DNA from: Prinia subflava
Lineage: Eukaryota; Chordata; Aves; Passeriformes; Cisticolidae
DNA: 64,000 nt
Assembly (NCBI RefSeq): GCF_021018805.1
Contig: NC_086259.1
Coordinates: 13,731,001 to 13,795,000 of the forward strand
Direction of reading: 5' to 3'
Below, piece after piece: positions 55,301 to 64,000 of this stretch (the stretch's first letter is position 1; each line of letters starts with the position of its first letter). The notes beneath the pieces are model-generated. The model did not search any database, was not told the DNA's origin, and saw only the letters and a program-made list of their open reading frames with translations. The translations under genes and the position numbers were made by a program.

Positions 55301-58300
55301 CCCCCCTTTTGCAGGGGTTTTGGATGACATTCAGTCCCCCAGTGCTATGAAAATAGGGAACCCATGGGCCAGGGCCTTCCCTGCACTGGGGTAGTCTCCT
55401 AATCCAGCTCCTAATGCTCTTATCCCAGCTCCTGCTGCTTCTAATCCGATTCTCATGCACTGTGTGCAAGGCCAGCAGCCAGCCCCCACCCAGTGCCTCA
55501 GTTTCCCCACAGCGCTGCTCTGCCTCCCACCCTCCCAAGAAGCCCTGCAGGTACAGCAGCACTACAGGGTGACACCGACTCCTGTGGTGCTGGTCCCCAG
55601 CTGTCCCCAGCATTGCGCCTGTGCCTCCTCCTTGCTTTGGCTGCCTGGGCTGGCAGAGAGCTGGGGGAGCCCTAATCCCCTTGGTGCAGTGGGCTAGTGG
55701 GTTTGGAGGCAAAGCTGATCCTGGCTCAAGCTGCTGCCTCCTCCTCCTCCTCCTCCTCGCGTGGCTCCAGATGGCCTGGATGCCGCCAGTCTGCAAACCA
55801 GCCCGGGACCATCTGCTTGGCAGAAGCCAAGCGGTGGGAAGTGGCTCCTCGCTGCCAGCGGGCACCCGGAGAGGGTCTGGGGATCCTTCCCCTCACTCCC
55901 CAACAGTATGGGGGACCCCACGTGCAGCCTTGGCTCTTCAGTCACCTCTCTGGTGAGGTGGGGTTTCTCCCCAAAACAGGCGAGCTTGGATTCCTGGATT
56001 CCTCTCCAGCTAATTCCCCTCTCCTGGAGACCCCTGGAGCAGCCAGGACCCCCCTGAGAACTTCCCAGGTGGGTGCCAGGGACAAGGAAGGTGGATTGTG
56101 CATCCCAGGGAGAGAGATGGGTGCAGGAGACCACAGTGTGGGGCTGAACCACCCTGAATGTCCCAGCCCCACTGGAAAATGTGGCTAAGCACCCACTGGT
56201 GGTGAGGAGTAGCACTCACATGGGTGCCCTCCTCCTTCCCCCTGCCCACTCCATCTTTCCAATGCTGCTTCCCAGGGAATGATCCAGCTATGTGTGGGAA
56301 CAGGTTGGACATCTCTCTGGGGATGGTGAAGCTGCTGCTTGAAGTCCACCCCAGAAATGTGGGCAGGGGACATCCCACAGGGGACACTCAGCACCTGTCC
56401 CCCTGCCCAGACAAGCCTGGGGACACCCACCCCCAGGAGAGAGGACCCTACCTCGGGTGTTGGTGGCCATGTCGGCCACTTTCTGGAAGGCATCCAGGAA
56501 GGCAACTGCGGCCAGCACCGTGGTCCTGAGGCAGAGAGAGCAGGGAGGGACACACTCAGTGAGTGTGGGACACACCAGGATGTGCCAAGGAAGAAGGGGG
56601 TCCCCCATGTCCCACTGCCTCTGTGGTCACTCACCTGAGCTGGGAGTGCAGCTTGGTGGCCTTCGAGTTGAAATCCTCCCATATGGGGTAGGAGCTCTGC
56701 AAGAAGGAGAGGTGACGGTGAGAGACAGGGCCCCTCATCCCCTGCTTGCTTCTCCAGCCAGGGCAGGGCCCCTCTTCACTAGTGCAGAGAGACAGCTCAA
56801 TAGCTTCTCTGATGGCTAATAGAGGCTGAGCACAACTCTTTTCCCTCCTGCTTTTTTCCCTTTCCAGTCTGGCCACCCAAACTTAGAGACCACGGAGACC
56901 TCAGGATTTTGAGTGATCTCTTCCTCATGGGGGTCAAGGTAGGTTATAGGTTTGGAAATTTGAGGGCATGAAATGAAAAATCTTTAAGACTCTGGCTAGC
57001 AGTAGAGGAGACACCCCCAGCACCCGCAGCTTCCCCCCAAAGCACCATCATGGAGAGCTCCAGCCCCACAGATGGGAGCCCCAGTCCTCACCTCCCCTGA
57101 GCCCAAAGACCGACAGGGCAGGAGGGGAGGTCGGGGTCCCCAAAGCCATGAATGGGGCAGCTGTGTGGGGACAGGGACAGGGCACAGGTTAGGGTGGAGG
57201 CCACCCTAGTGCTGTCCCAATGAGGCCAACTCTGGTGCCATCCTGGCAAGGTCACCTGTGCAAGACCAGTCCCACTGCCCCTTGTAACAAGGCTATTCCA
57301 GGGTTGTCCTGGCATTCCAGTGAAGTCATCCCAGGGTAGTCCCAGTGCCACCATTCCAGCAAGGCCATCCCAGGGCTGTGCTGCTGCCACCATCCCAGCG
57401 AGGCTGTCCCAGTGCCACTGTTTCAACAAGACTCTCTTTGGGCTTTCCCAGTGAAGCCAGTCCCAGTAGACCATGCTGGTGCCATTCCAGTGAGGACTCT
57501 CCCAGTAATGCCAGCTGCAGCACCATCCCAGCAAGGCCATACTGGTGCCATCACAACAAGGCTGATCCTGATCCACCACACAGTGAGGCCATCCTGGTGT
57601 CACCATCCCAGCAAGGCCAGTCCACGTTGTCCTGGTGAGGTTAATCCTGGTGCTGTCTTGACAAGGCCATCCCAGTGCCAGCCTTGCATGGCCAGTACCA
57701 GTGCCATCATTCTAGTGAAGCTATCCAGGTGCCACCATCCTGGCAAGGCCATTCCAATGCTGTTCCAGTGAAGCTGGTCCCAGTGCTACTATCCCAGCAA
57801 AGCCATCCCAGTTGGGCCAGTCCTGGTGTCATCATCCTGGTGAAGCCATGCCGGTGCTGCCATCCTAGCAAGGTCAATCCTGGTCCTGTTGTCCCAGTGA
57901 CAAAATCCTGGTGCTATCCTGGTGTCATCATCCGAGCAGTGACAGGCGTCTGTAAACTCCCCTAGGACAGCCACCAGGCTGGGACATGTACATCACCACA
58001 CATCCCCTTGGGCACTATGGCTTGGTGGCAGCTTTGGGGACAAGGTTTGCATTGAGGGGGCATGAGACCAGCCCAGCATTATTTTTTGGGACCACAAAAG
58101 TCCCTATTTCTTCATGAGTCAGCAAAGAAAGGGTTTGAGGGTGCCACTTCACACACCGCTTGTAGCAGTGACCCTCTGGTTGTTGGTCCCCAGGGACTGT
58201 CACTGCCAGAGGGCTGGGCCACCATTCCTGGGCCATTGTCCCCAGGCCACCTTCCTTGGCCACCCTGGGCAGGGCAAGTGAGGCTCCCCTGCAGAAGGGA

Positions 58301-60411
58301 GCAGGTTGTGATGCCCCCAAACCCCTGTGATGCCAGGCATGAGGAGGATGGGGAAGAGGACAATGGGGACAAGGACATGCCAAGGTCATTCAGGGACACT
58401 GAGAGGAGAGGTAACAGGAATGGAGCCAGCTTAGGGACTGTCACCAACAAACAAATTCTCCCCACCACAGGCCAAGGGGTGCTGAAAAAGCCATCCACCA
58501 CCAAAATAAGGTCCCTTTGCCCTGTGGCCAGCACAGGGGTCCCAGCCATAGGACCATAAGCACATCACTGCCCTTCAATGCCAGCAGTTCTTCAAGCAGA
58601 GTTACTTGTCCCCAGTGCCCGTGCCAGGACACCCACATGGCTGGACAATGGGGACAGCACACCCTCAGGTCACACTCAGCTGGAGCTGTGCAGGGCACGA
58701 GCTGAGCCCCAGCTGTAGTGTGGTAGGATTTTCCCTCTTTTTCATCATTTTTCTTTCATTTTTCCCACCTTCAAATGGAATGAAATTGAATCCAGCCGGT
58801 TTCCTTGGGTGAGGGGTTCCCAGTCCAACTGCATCTGGATGGTGCTGGGCATGGCACTGGGAGATGACAGCTCCGGGCTGGCTTATCCCCTCTGAAGCCT
58901 CAGCGGGGGAATGGGGAAACTGAGGCAGGGACTGCCCCCACCTCCCCCATGGGAGTGTAGGACCCAGCCAGGAGAGGGTGGCTGGAGTGAAGGCATTTGG
59001 AGGAGGGAGGCGATCATCCCAGCACTCGTTTCCCACCAGCCCTGGATCCCACTGCCCTGGGGAGAGTTAGGATTTTCTCTCTGGAGTTTTTCTCCCAGCC
59101 CTGAGGCACAGTCCGGCTGCAGAGCCACCACTGCCCCTCGAAGGGGTTAATCTTCCCAGAAAAGCTTTTATTTTTTTTTATCCCCCCTCCCCTCCTTTGG
59201 CAATGACAGCATTGTCTGGACGGGTCTGCAGCATGAAGAGAGGAAGAGGAGGAGGAGGAGGAGGAGGAGGAGGAAGAGAGCTTTTGCCTCCCAAAAATGA
59301 CTAAACCCCAGCGCTGGAGCTGGCTGTGGGAATTTCGGCCCCTCGAGATGAAGGAACATGGCTGGTCCCCTCCTCACCACTCAGCCCTTACTCAGAAATA
59401 ATGCCCCCCAGCATTTTGAATTTATTTTTTTGAAATGAAAACAAACAAACAAAAAGGATTTTTTAAACATGGCCCCATCCTGCTCCCAGGGAGGGTGGAG
59501 GCAATATCCTCTTCCCGGGTTAGGAAATGGGATCAAGGAGCTGGGGGACATTTTTGTTCCACTGGTTTCAACCCCACGGGGTCCAGCAGAAATCCAGGCT
59601 GGGCATGGGGTGGGGCAGGGACAACATGATGCCTGAAATGGGTGGCAATGCCCGGTGTGGGGCCAGTGGTAGCGGGCGAGGGACAGTGACGCCTGGTCTG
59701 TGTCACCCGACAGGGGCTCTGGCACCTGGGGATGGATACAGGGCTGATAAGGAGCCAGGATGCCCAGTATGGGCTCCAAAGCCCAGTGCAGGGCCCCGAT
59801 GCACATTACGGGGTTGATGTGGGGCTCTGGCACCCAATGTGAGACCTCGATGCCCAACACAGTGCTCTGATACCCAGTGAAGGATAACAGGGCAGATATA
59901 GGGCTGCAACGCCCAGAATGGGGCTCCAACAGCCAGTGACGGATCTGGGGATCATGTGGGGCTGCAATCCCCAGGATGGAGCTCCAGTATCCAACGGTGG
60001 ATATAGAGATGATGGGGGGCTGCGGTCTCCAGGGCTCCGATGCCCAACACAGAGCTCCCATGCCCAGTAAGGGGCGGATGTGGGGCTCTGGCAACCCGCG
60101 CCGGGCTCCGACAGCCGATGCGGGACCCCGGCGCTCGCTGTGAGGCTGATGTTCGGGCTCCGATACCCGATGCGGGTGTCAATCCCCATCTCGCGGCTGG
60201 GCAGCAGAGCCTCGCACCCACCGCGAGAGCGGCACCGGCGGCGGCAGCGCGGGGGCTGCCTGGGGAAGCCGGGCGATGGGGGAACGGTGCGGGGGGAGCG
60301 CTGTCACGACAGCAAAACCCGGGTGCGGGGGGGATCCCCTACCTTCATGTCGTTGATGATGGCTTGGAAGAGGCCGCCGAGGGCTCCGCACTCCTTCTCC
60401 GCCGTCTCCAT
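49327..60411 (-). CDS. MTSS2: MTSS2 (MTSS1L / ABBA), I-BAR and WH2 domain membrane-actin protein (complete, 739 residues)
   Basis: MTSS2 bends plasma membrane through an N-terminal I-BAR domain and binds actin through a C-terminal WH2 motif. Coding exons in transcript order: 60343-60411, 56635-56696, 56452-56525, 54608-54692, 54337-54428, 54178-54252, 53312-53469, 53124-53231, 52950-53047, 52262-52469, 51481-51555, 51088-51264, 50827-50992, 49327-50099. They total 2,220 nt (739 residues; human 747), and each phase checks. The I-BAR part (about residues 1-240) includes METAEKECGALGGLF, RHEIKKKSSDTLKLQKKARK and LLEETEKQAVRKALIEERGR. A Ser-rich linker (SSVSSHDSGFISQD, YSSGYSTQTTTPSCSEDTIP) and a Pro-rich part with GPIPIRPPIVPVKTPTVPDS follow. 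The WH2 region reads AEDMLVAIRRGVRLRR and ends TVTNDRSAPRIS. A CpG island covers the first exon. Three acceptors are CAGCAG tandems, and a candidate 9-nt microexon lies at 53914-53922. Confidence 0.96.
50180..50635. repeat. G-poor ACCATCACAACC-type degenerate minisatellite in an MTSS2 intron
   Basis: About 450 bp of imperfect ACCATCACAACC / CACCAC repeats lie in the intron between exons 50827-50992 and 49327-50099. The plus strand is strikingly poor in G and T, so the MTSS2 pre-mRNA is G/U-rich here. This explains the His/Thr/Asn-rich plus-strand frame. Confidence 0.8.
52201..52235. repeat. Possible MIR/CORE-SINE relic in an MTSS2 intron
   Basis: The sequence CATTCTACGGAAGAAGAAAC, followed by TGAGGCACGG, resembles the reverse complement of the conserved MIR segment (cattttacagatgaggaaac, tgaggcac). 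Shorter pieces of the same motif occur at 52596-52612, 55492-55508, 58914-58930 and 63515-63535. Too short for certainty. Confidence 0.4.
53914..53922 (-). other. MTSS2: Candidate 9-nt microexon of MTSS2
   Basis: On the minus strand a long C/T tract ends in CCTGTAG, followed by AGCTACTTG and a perfect donor GTAAGT. The flanking exons (54178-54252 and 53312-53469) meet within a codon after AAA G. Inclusion keeps frame and changes ARK-G-KGDLQ to ARK-ELLG-KGDLQ, adding three residues near the end of the I-BAR domain. Skipping gives the ARKGKGDLQ sequence I know from human MTSS2. Confidence 0.65.
55739..55760. repeat. (CTC)n short tandem repeat
   Basis: About seven perfect CTC triplets in an MTSS2 intron. 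Confidence 0.9.
57225..57950. repeat. Degenerate minisatellite in MTSS2 intron 1
   Basis: Over about 700 bp, variants of CCAGTGCCACCATCCCAGCA plus AGGCCATCC recur some 20 times with indels (clear units near 57350, 57390, 57530, 57600, 57725 and 57785). Unit length varies around 30-40 bp. It accounts for all open frames in this stretch. Confidence 0.85.
59225..59280. repeat. (GGA)n / GA-rich simple repeat in MTSS2 intron 1
   Basis: About 50 bp of GGA triplets with AAG interruptions, purine on the plus strand. Confidence 0.9.
59700..60150. repeat. Degenerate GGGCTCCGATGCCCA-type minisatellite near the MTSS2 promoter
   Basis: Variants of GGGGCTCCGATGCCCAGTR recur about 12-15 times with a period near 30-35 bp. 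CpG content rises toward the right, where the array merges into the CpG island of MTSS2. Confidence 0.8.
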
Positions 60412-60790
60412 CGCGGCGCTGCGGCAGCCCGGGGCGGGCGGCGCCGCCGGGGGAGGCCGCGGCGGCGGGCCAGGCTCAGCGGCGGCGGGGGGCGGGCGGC
60501 GCCCGGGCGGCGGCGGCGGCGGGGGGGGCACAGCGGCGGAGCGGCGGCGGAGCCGGGCGGGGCATCGCCCCCCTGCCTCCCTCCTTCCCTCCCTCCCTGT
60601 CGCCCTCCGCGGGTGCTGCGCGGACCCGCCGCCCCCTGGCAGCGGCGGAGCGGAGCGGAGCGGGGCGCGGGGAGCTCGGCCCGGGGCGGTGGCGGGGGCG
60701 GGGCGGGGCGGGCGCTGCGCGGCACATGCGCCGCCCGCCGCGGGCCGGGGGCTGCGGGCGGCGGGGGGGACGGTCGGGTCAGCTCCAGGG
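60050..60790 (-). promoter_or_regulatory. MTSS2: CpG-island promoter of MTSS2
   Basis: A very GC- and CpG-dense region covers the first coding exon and at least 380 bp upstream, with several GGGCGGGG Sp-type boxes (for example 60695-60715). No TATA box is seen. The start codon at 60411 (minus) lies inside it. Exact start sites are unknown. Confidence 0.8.
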
Positions 60791-62344
60791 GTGCTCCGGG
60801 AGCCGCTGCGGGCAACCTGCAGGACACGCAGGGTGACGGAGAGGGGGCAGCCCCCGTGGCTCTCGGGGATGCTCTTGGCGCGGGATCGGGGAGCAACACT
60901 GGTTGGACTGGTGGACGCAGGACTACAGCGGAGGGAAACCCGAGGGATACCTGGAGATGCGGCACTGGTGGGGGCAGCACTGGGGTTTGCTCCCGTGGCG
61001 GGTAGGAACCCCCAGGGATTATTATCTTGGGGTGCTGGGTGAGGAGCAGGAGAGCACCAGGGAGTATGTGAAGACACTGCACTTGGAAATGCCATGGGAT
61101 GCCAGGGGGCAGTCCCAGACCTCGGGAGGCGCAGGGGGGATGCTGCCTCTCCCCAAAGGCTGTTTGACCCCCATTGCCTTCCTGACCCTCGAAGATGTGC
61201 TGGAGGGTGAAGTCCCTCTGCAGCAGTTACACGACAGCTCTGAAATGTGTCTGTGCACTCCATTATCATGGGGCCATGGGAAATGCACGGCCTGTCAGCA
61301 GACAACCCTTCCCACGGCCATCCCAAGGCCCCAGTCCCAGCCTCCTGGGATCTGGGGGTGCCAGGCTGAACCCCAGCAAACCTCCCTGCCCCTCGCAGTG
61401 CAACGACACTCAGCTGGGGCAAGGGCTTCAGCCTGAGCCACCTATTCCCCCTCCTGCCAGAAAAGTAGTCTTGATCCTATGCTGATGATGCCCACGCTGC
61501 TCTGGACGGTGTTGGTCAAGAGCCACCCATAAGGAAACAATTACGGCTCAGCACTCCAGCAGCCGGCTGGAATTTCTCTCCATAAACTCAGTCCCTCAGT
61601 GCAGAGAGGCTGCTCAGCAGCAATGAGCTCGGCAGGAGTGAGGCAGAGCCCGCCCGACCCACACTGACAATGACCCAGGGGTCCAGCAATGGGTAACCCC
61701 CAGCACCCCGAGAAACCGGCTGCCTCGAGAAGCCACTGCTCACACATCCTGGAGGGCTGGCTGTTAAAATTAACCCGCCGTGACTGGGTCTGGAAAGCCC
61801 TTTCCCGGGAATGACAGGAATGTCTTTATCCTGGCCAAAGCAGCGCCGGTATGGGGCTGTTTGGGGAACCCACTGCCAGAGACAGTCTTCCTTGTAAACA
61901 GGCCAGAAGCCATAAAAACTCCACGAATTCCTCCAGTCCCCCTTTTCCTGGGATCAAGCGAGGGCCTGAAACATGCAGGGGATGCAATGGTGTCCCCCAA
62001 ACCACAGCAGCCTGGCACGTGCCGGGGTCCCTCAGTGCCACAGGACAGGATGAAGGCAATGCTGGCGGCTGCTCAGGGCCAGGAAAATGCCTGTCACTGT
62101 GCTGCGGTTTCGTGACCGTGGCCTGGAAGAATTTCAGTGATTTTTTTTTTTTCCTGCTGGGAAGAAGAGCAGGCGGAGAAGTCCTGATTGCTGGCGAGCC
62201 AACGTGGCAGGGCTGGGCCAGCACGGGGCACAGGGTCAAGCAAGATGCTCCATGCCATCCCCTGCCCTTGCTGGGTTTTTTGCTCCACTTGGGAACTATG
62301 ACAGGAAGCCCAGCAACAAGGAATGGGCTGTTCTGCATTGCTTG
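60791..62344. other. Intergenic between VAC14 3' end and MTSS2 promoter
   Basis: No exon or RNA gene was recognised. A palindromic TTCCCGGGAA (near 61801) and a forkhead-like TTGTAAACAGG (near 61892) lie in a low-repeat stretch at about 61760-61960 that could be regulatory. This rests on short motifs only. Confidence 0.4.
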
Positions 62345-63038
62345 TTTATTTTATCATGGGGAGCTTAATGCAGGAACAAGGAATGGAGTCTGGGGTTAGG
62401 TCCACTGGTCCCCGTGTCCCCTCGTGCCAGCTGGGAGTTGAAACAGTGCAGTTGTCCCTGCCAAGCACCAGGGACTCAGAGAGGATGTGTGAATGCAGGG
62501 AGGGGGCTGTCAGGCACAGGAGTGTCTCCCCGAGTGAGATGCCTCTGGTGACCTCCAGCAGGGCCCCGGAACCAGAGGGTGGAAGTCAGGGTGGTGAGAG
62601 GTGGCTGGCAGCCCCGTGTGCTTGTTTTCCAGGGCGGAAGGCCAGGGGTTGCTCCCGTCTTCCCTTCCCCTCCTCCGGTGCTGCTGGCAGCAGGCTGGAC
62701 GCTCAGCTGACTGTCACGGGGAAGGCATTAGCAAAGCAAAGGGGAGTTTCCTTGCCCCATTGCAAGAGAAGATGAGGTGCTTTACCCTGGCCCCTTCCTC
62801 AAGCAACCCTTCCCCACATCCCCCCAGCACCCACAGGAGAGGCTGGGCACAGCCTGAGGGTCCCTCCTCATCCACAGACAGAGCAGAGGGGAAAACCAGC
62901 CCTGTGTTGAGCGCTGGCCCATCTCCATTAAACCCACCAGATCCTCTGGTGGCCAGCAACTGGTGTGCCTGTTCCCTGGTCTGTGTCCCCTGGTCCCTGC
63001 CCCAGCAACTGTGCACACCCGCGGTGGCCGCAGGGTGC
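62345..63038 (-). other. VAC14: VAC14 3' UTR with polyadenylation signal
   Basis: The minus strand continues from the VAC14 stop without other exons to an AATAAA (plus TTTATT, 62345-62350). The resulting UTR would be about 700 bp. Confidence 0.65.
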
Positions 63039-63201
63039 TCAGAGGACCACCCGCCGGTCCAGCTGCTCCGCCCGCCCGGCTCGCTGGTGTCTTGCTTCCA
63101 GGTGCTTGTTTTGGACCTTCTCAAAGTGCTGCAGCAGCTCTGTGTAGTCGATGTTGGAGGCTGCTGTTCTCTTGAGGGTGGTGCTGGGCTTGGTGTTGTC
63201 C
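63039..63201 (-). CDS. VAC14: VAC14, last coding exon (rest of the gene lies beyond the right edge)
   Basis: VAC14 is the scaffold of the PIKfyve-FIG4 complex that makes PI(3,5)P2 on endolysosomes. This 163-nt exon follows the acceptor CCACCCTGCAG and encodes the C-terminus [20 protein letters not shown], then [18 protein letters not shown] and stop. That is the conserved VAC14 tail; human ends similarly in LDRRVVL. The preceding exon must end one base into a codon. Positions 63202-64000 are intron in which I saw no further exon. Confidence 0.93.
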
Positions 63202-64000
63202 CTGCAGGGTGGGAAGAGAGAGTGAGGGTGCAAAGGGGATGTTTGGTACTGTGAGCATCCAGCACTGGCAGCACCAAAAGCTTGTCCTGAAGAAGCTGAG
63301 CTCAGCAAATCCTAGTCATGATGGTACCTCATAAAATACCCCCAAAGACTTATTTTCTTCCTCCAAAGGCATGAGATAGAGCCAAAGACAAGGGAGGAGA
63401 CAAGGGAAATCTGCATCTTGGCCCCATACAGGAGGTTTAATTCCTCTGACATATACTCCCCCCTATCCCAACCCACTGCAGTCAAAAGCAGTGAGATAAG
63501 GATGCCAGGGCCATGTGCCTCAGTTTCCATGTCTGTTTTCTAGAGTAAGCAAAAAACATCCAGTGGCAGCAGGGACAGTCCCCAGGGATGAACACCCATG
63601 GCTGGGGCCTCCAAATACAGGCTCCCTAGGGTTCCAGCCACGGACACTCATCCCTGTGCTGTCCCCATGCAAGGAAGGATGAGACACCAGCCATAGAATG
63701 CCCACAGGAAGATGGCAGGCAGCACTGGTGGCCCTGGTATGTCCCTGGGGAGGGGGCAGCTGGGACTGGCCAGTTATGAAAGCCGGCTTCGGTGTTTGAA
63801 GGAATGTAGGTCAGAGTTAATCAGATGCTCAGGCCGTCTGACAGCTCGAAAAACCCCCACTGCCAGGGTTAGTGGGGAGAAAAAAGGAGGGGGAAGCACA
63901 CGCAGCCCCCTCTCCGCCCCCCCAATTAAATATCAGTGCTGGGTTGTGGGTAGGAGCTCAGTGCCGGAGGCCATGAGGGATAAAAGCCATCCCAGGGAAG

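Noticed and set aside
60304..61422. 372-residue minus-strand frame reaching into the MTSS2 first exon
   Set aside because: Only the METAEKECGALGGLF part is real coding sequence; the upstream part is GC-rich promoter DNA that happens to lack stop codons.

Overview
The window is vertebrate nuclear DNA, almost certainly from a bird. Its genes are split into many short exons with GT-AG introns. Intergenic and intronic DNA holds CR1 LINE 3' ends, one of them ending in the CR1-type 8-bp tandem repeat. Introns are compact, and the gene order COG4 - SF3B3 - IL34 - MTSS2 - VAC14 is the known order of human 16q22 (chicken chromosome 11 in birds). The exon structures below were read by hand from splice sites and reading frame; no search or alignment was run.

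Layout. Positions 311-5873 (-) hold the first eight coding exons of COG4, which runs off the left edge. A CpG-rich bidirectional promoter (about 5560-6560) separates it from SF3B3 (+, coding 6943-34579). The 25 coding exons of SF3B3 join without a frame break into 1,217 residues, the human protein's length. Two introns of SF3B3 carry C/D-box snoRNAs of the SNORD111 type with the same 28S rRNA guide. From about 35 kb the sequence becomes GC-rich and full of degenerate minisatellites. IL34 (+, 39261-43206) encodes a 180-residue cytokine. Its 2.8-kb fourth intron contains four identical tRNA-Gly(GCC) genes and one decayed copy, set in a tandemly repeated unit. A six-exon short-chain dehydrogenase gene of the C-factor type (-, 45084-47489) follows; I do not recall an equivalent at this place in human. 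MTSS2 (-, 49327-60411) has 14 main coding exons (739 residues), a candidate 9-nt microexon and three CAGCAG tandem acceptors. The last coding exon of VAC14 (-, 63039-63201) lies at the right edge.

The genes do not form a pathway. COG4 (Golgi tethering), SF3B3 (U2 snRNP / SAGA scaffold), IL-34 (CSF1R ligand), MTSS2 (I-BAR/WH2 membrane-actin protein) and VAC14 (PIKfyve scaffold) are linked by old synteny. Functional coupling is plausible only locally: the shared COG4/SF3B3 promoter, the snoRNAs processed from SF3B3 introns, the Pol III array inside an IL34 intron, and the dehydrogenase start lying about 360 bp beyond the MTSS2 polyadenylation signal.

I found no previously undescribed system. 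The most useful leads are the tRNA-Gly array with its repeated non-tRNA block, and the splice-site choices in MTSS2.
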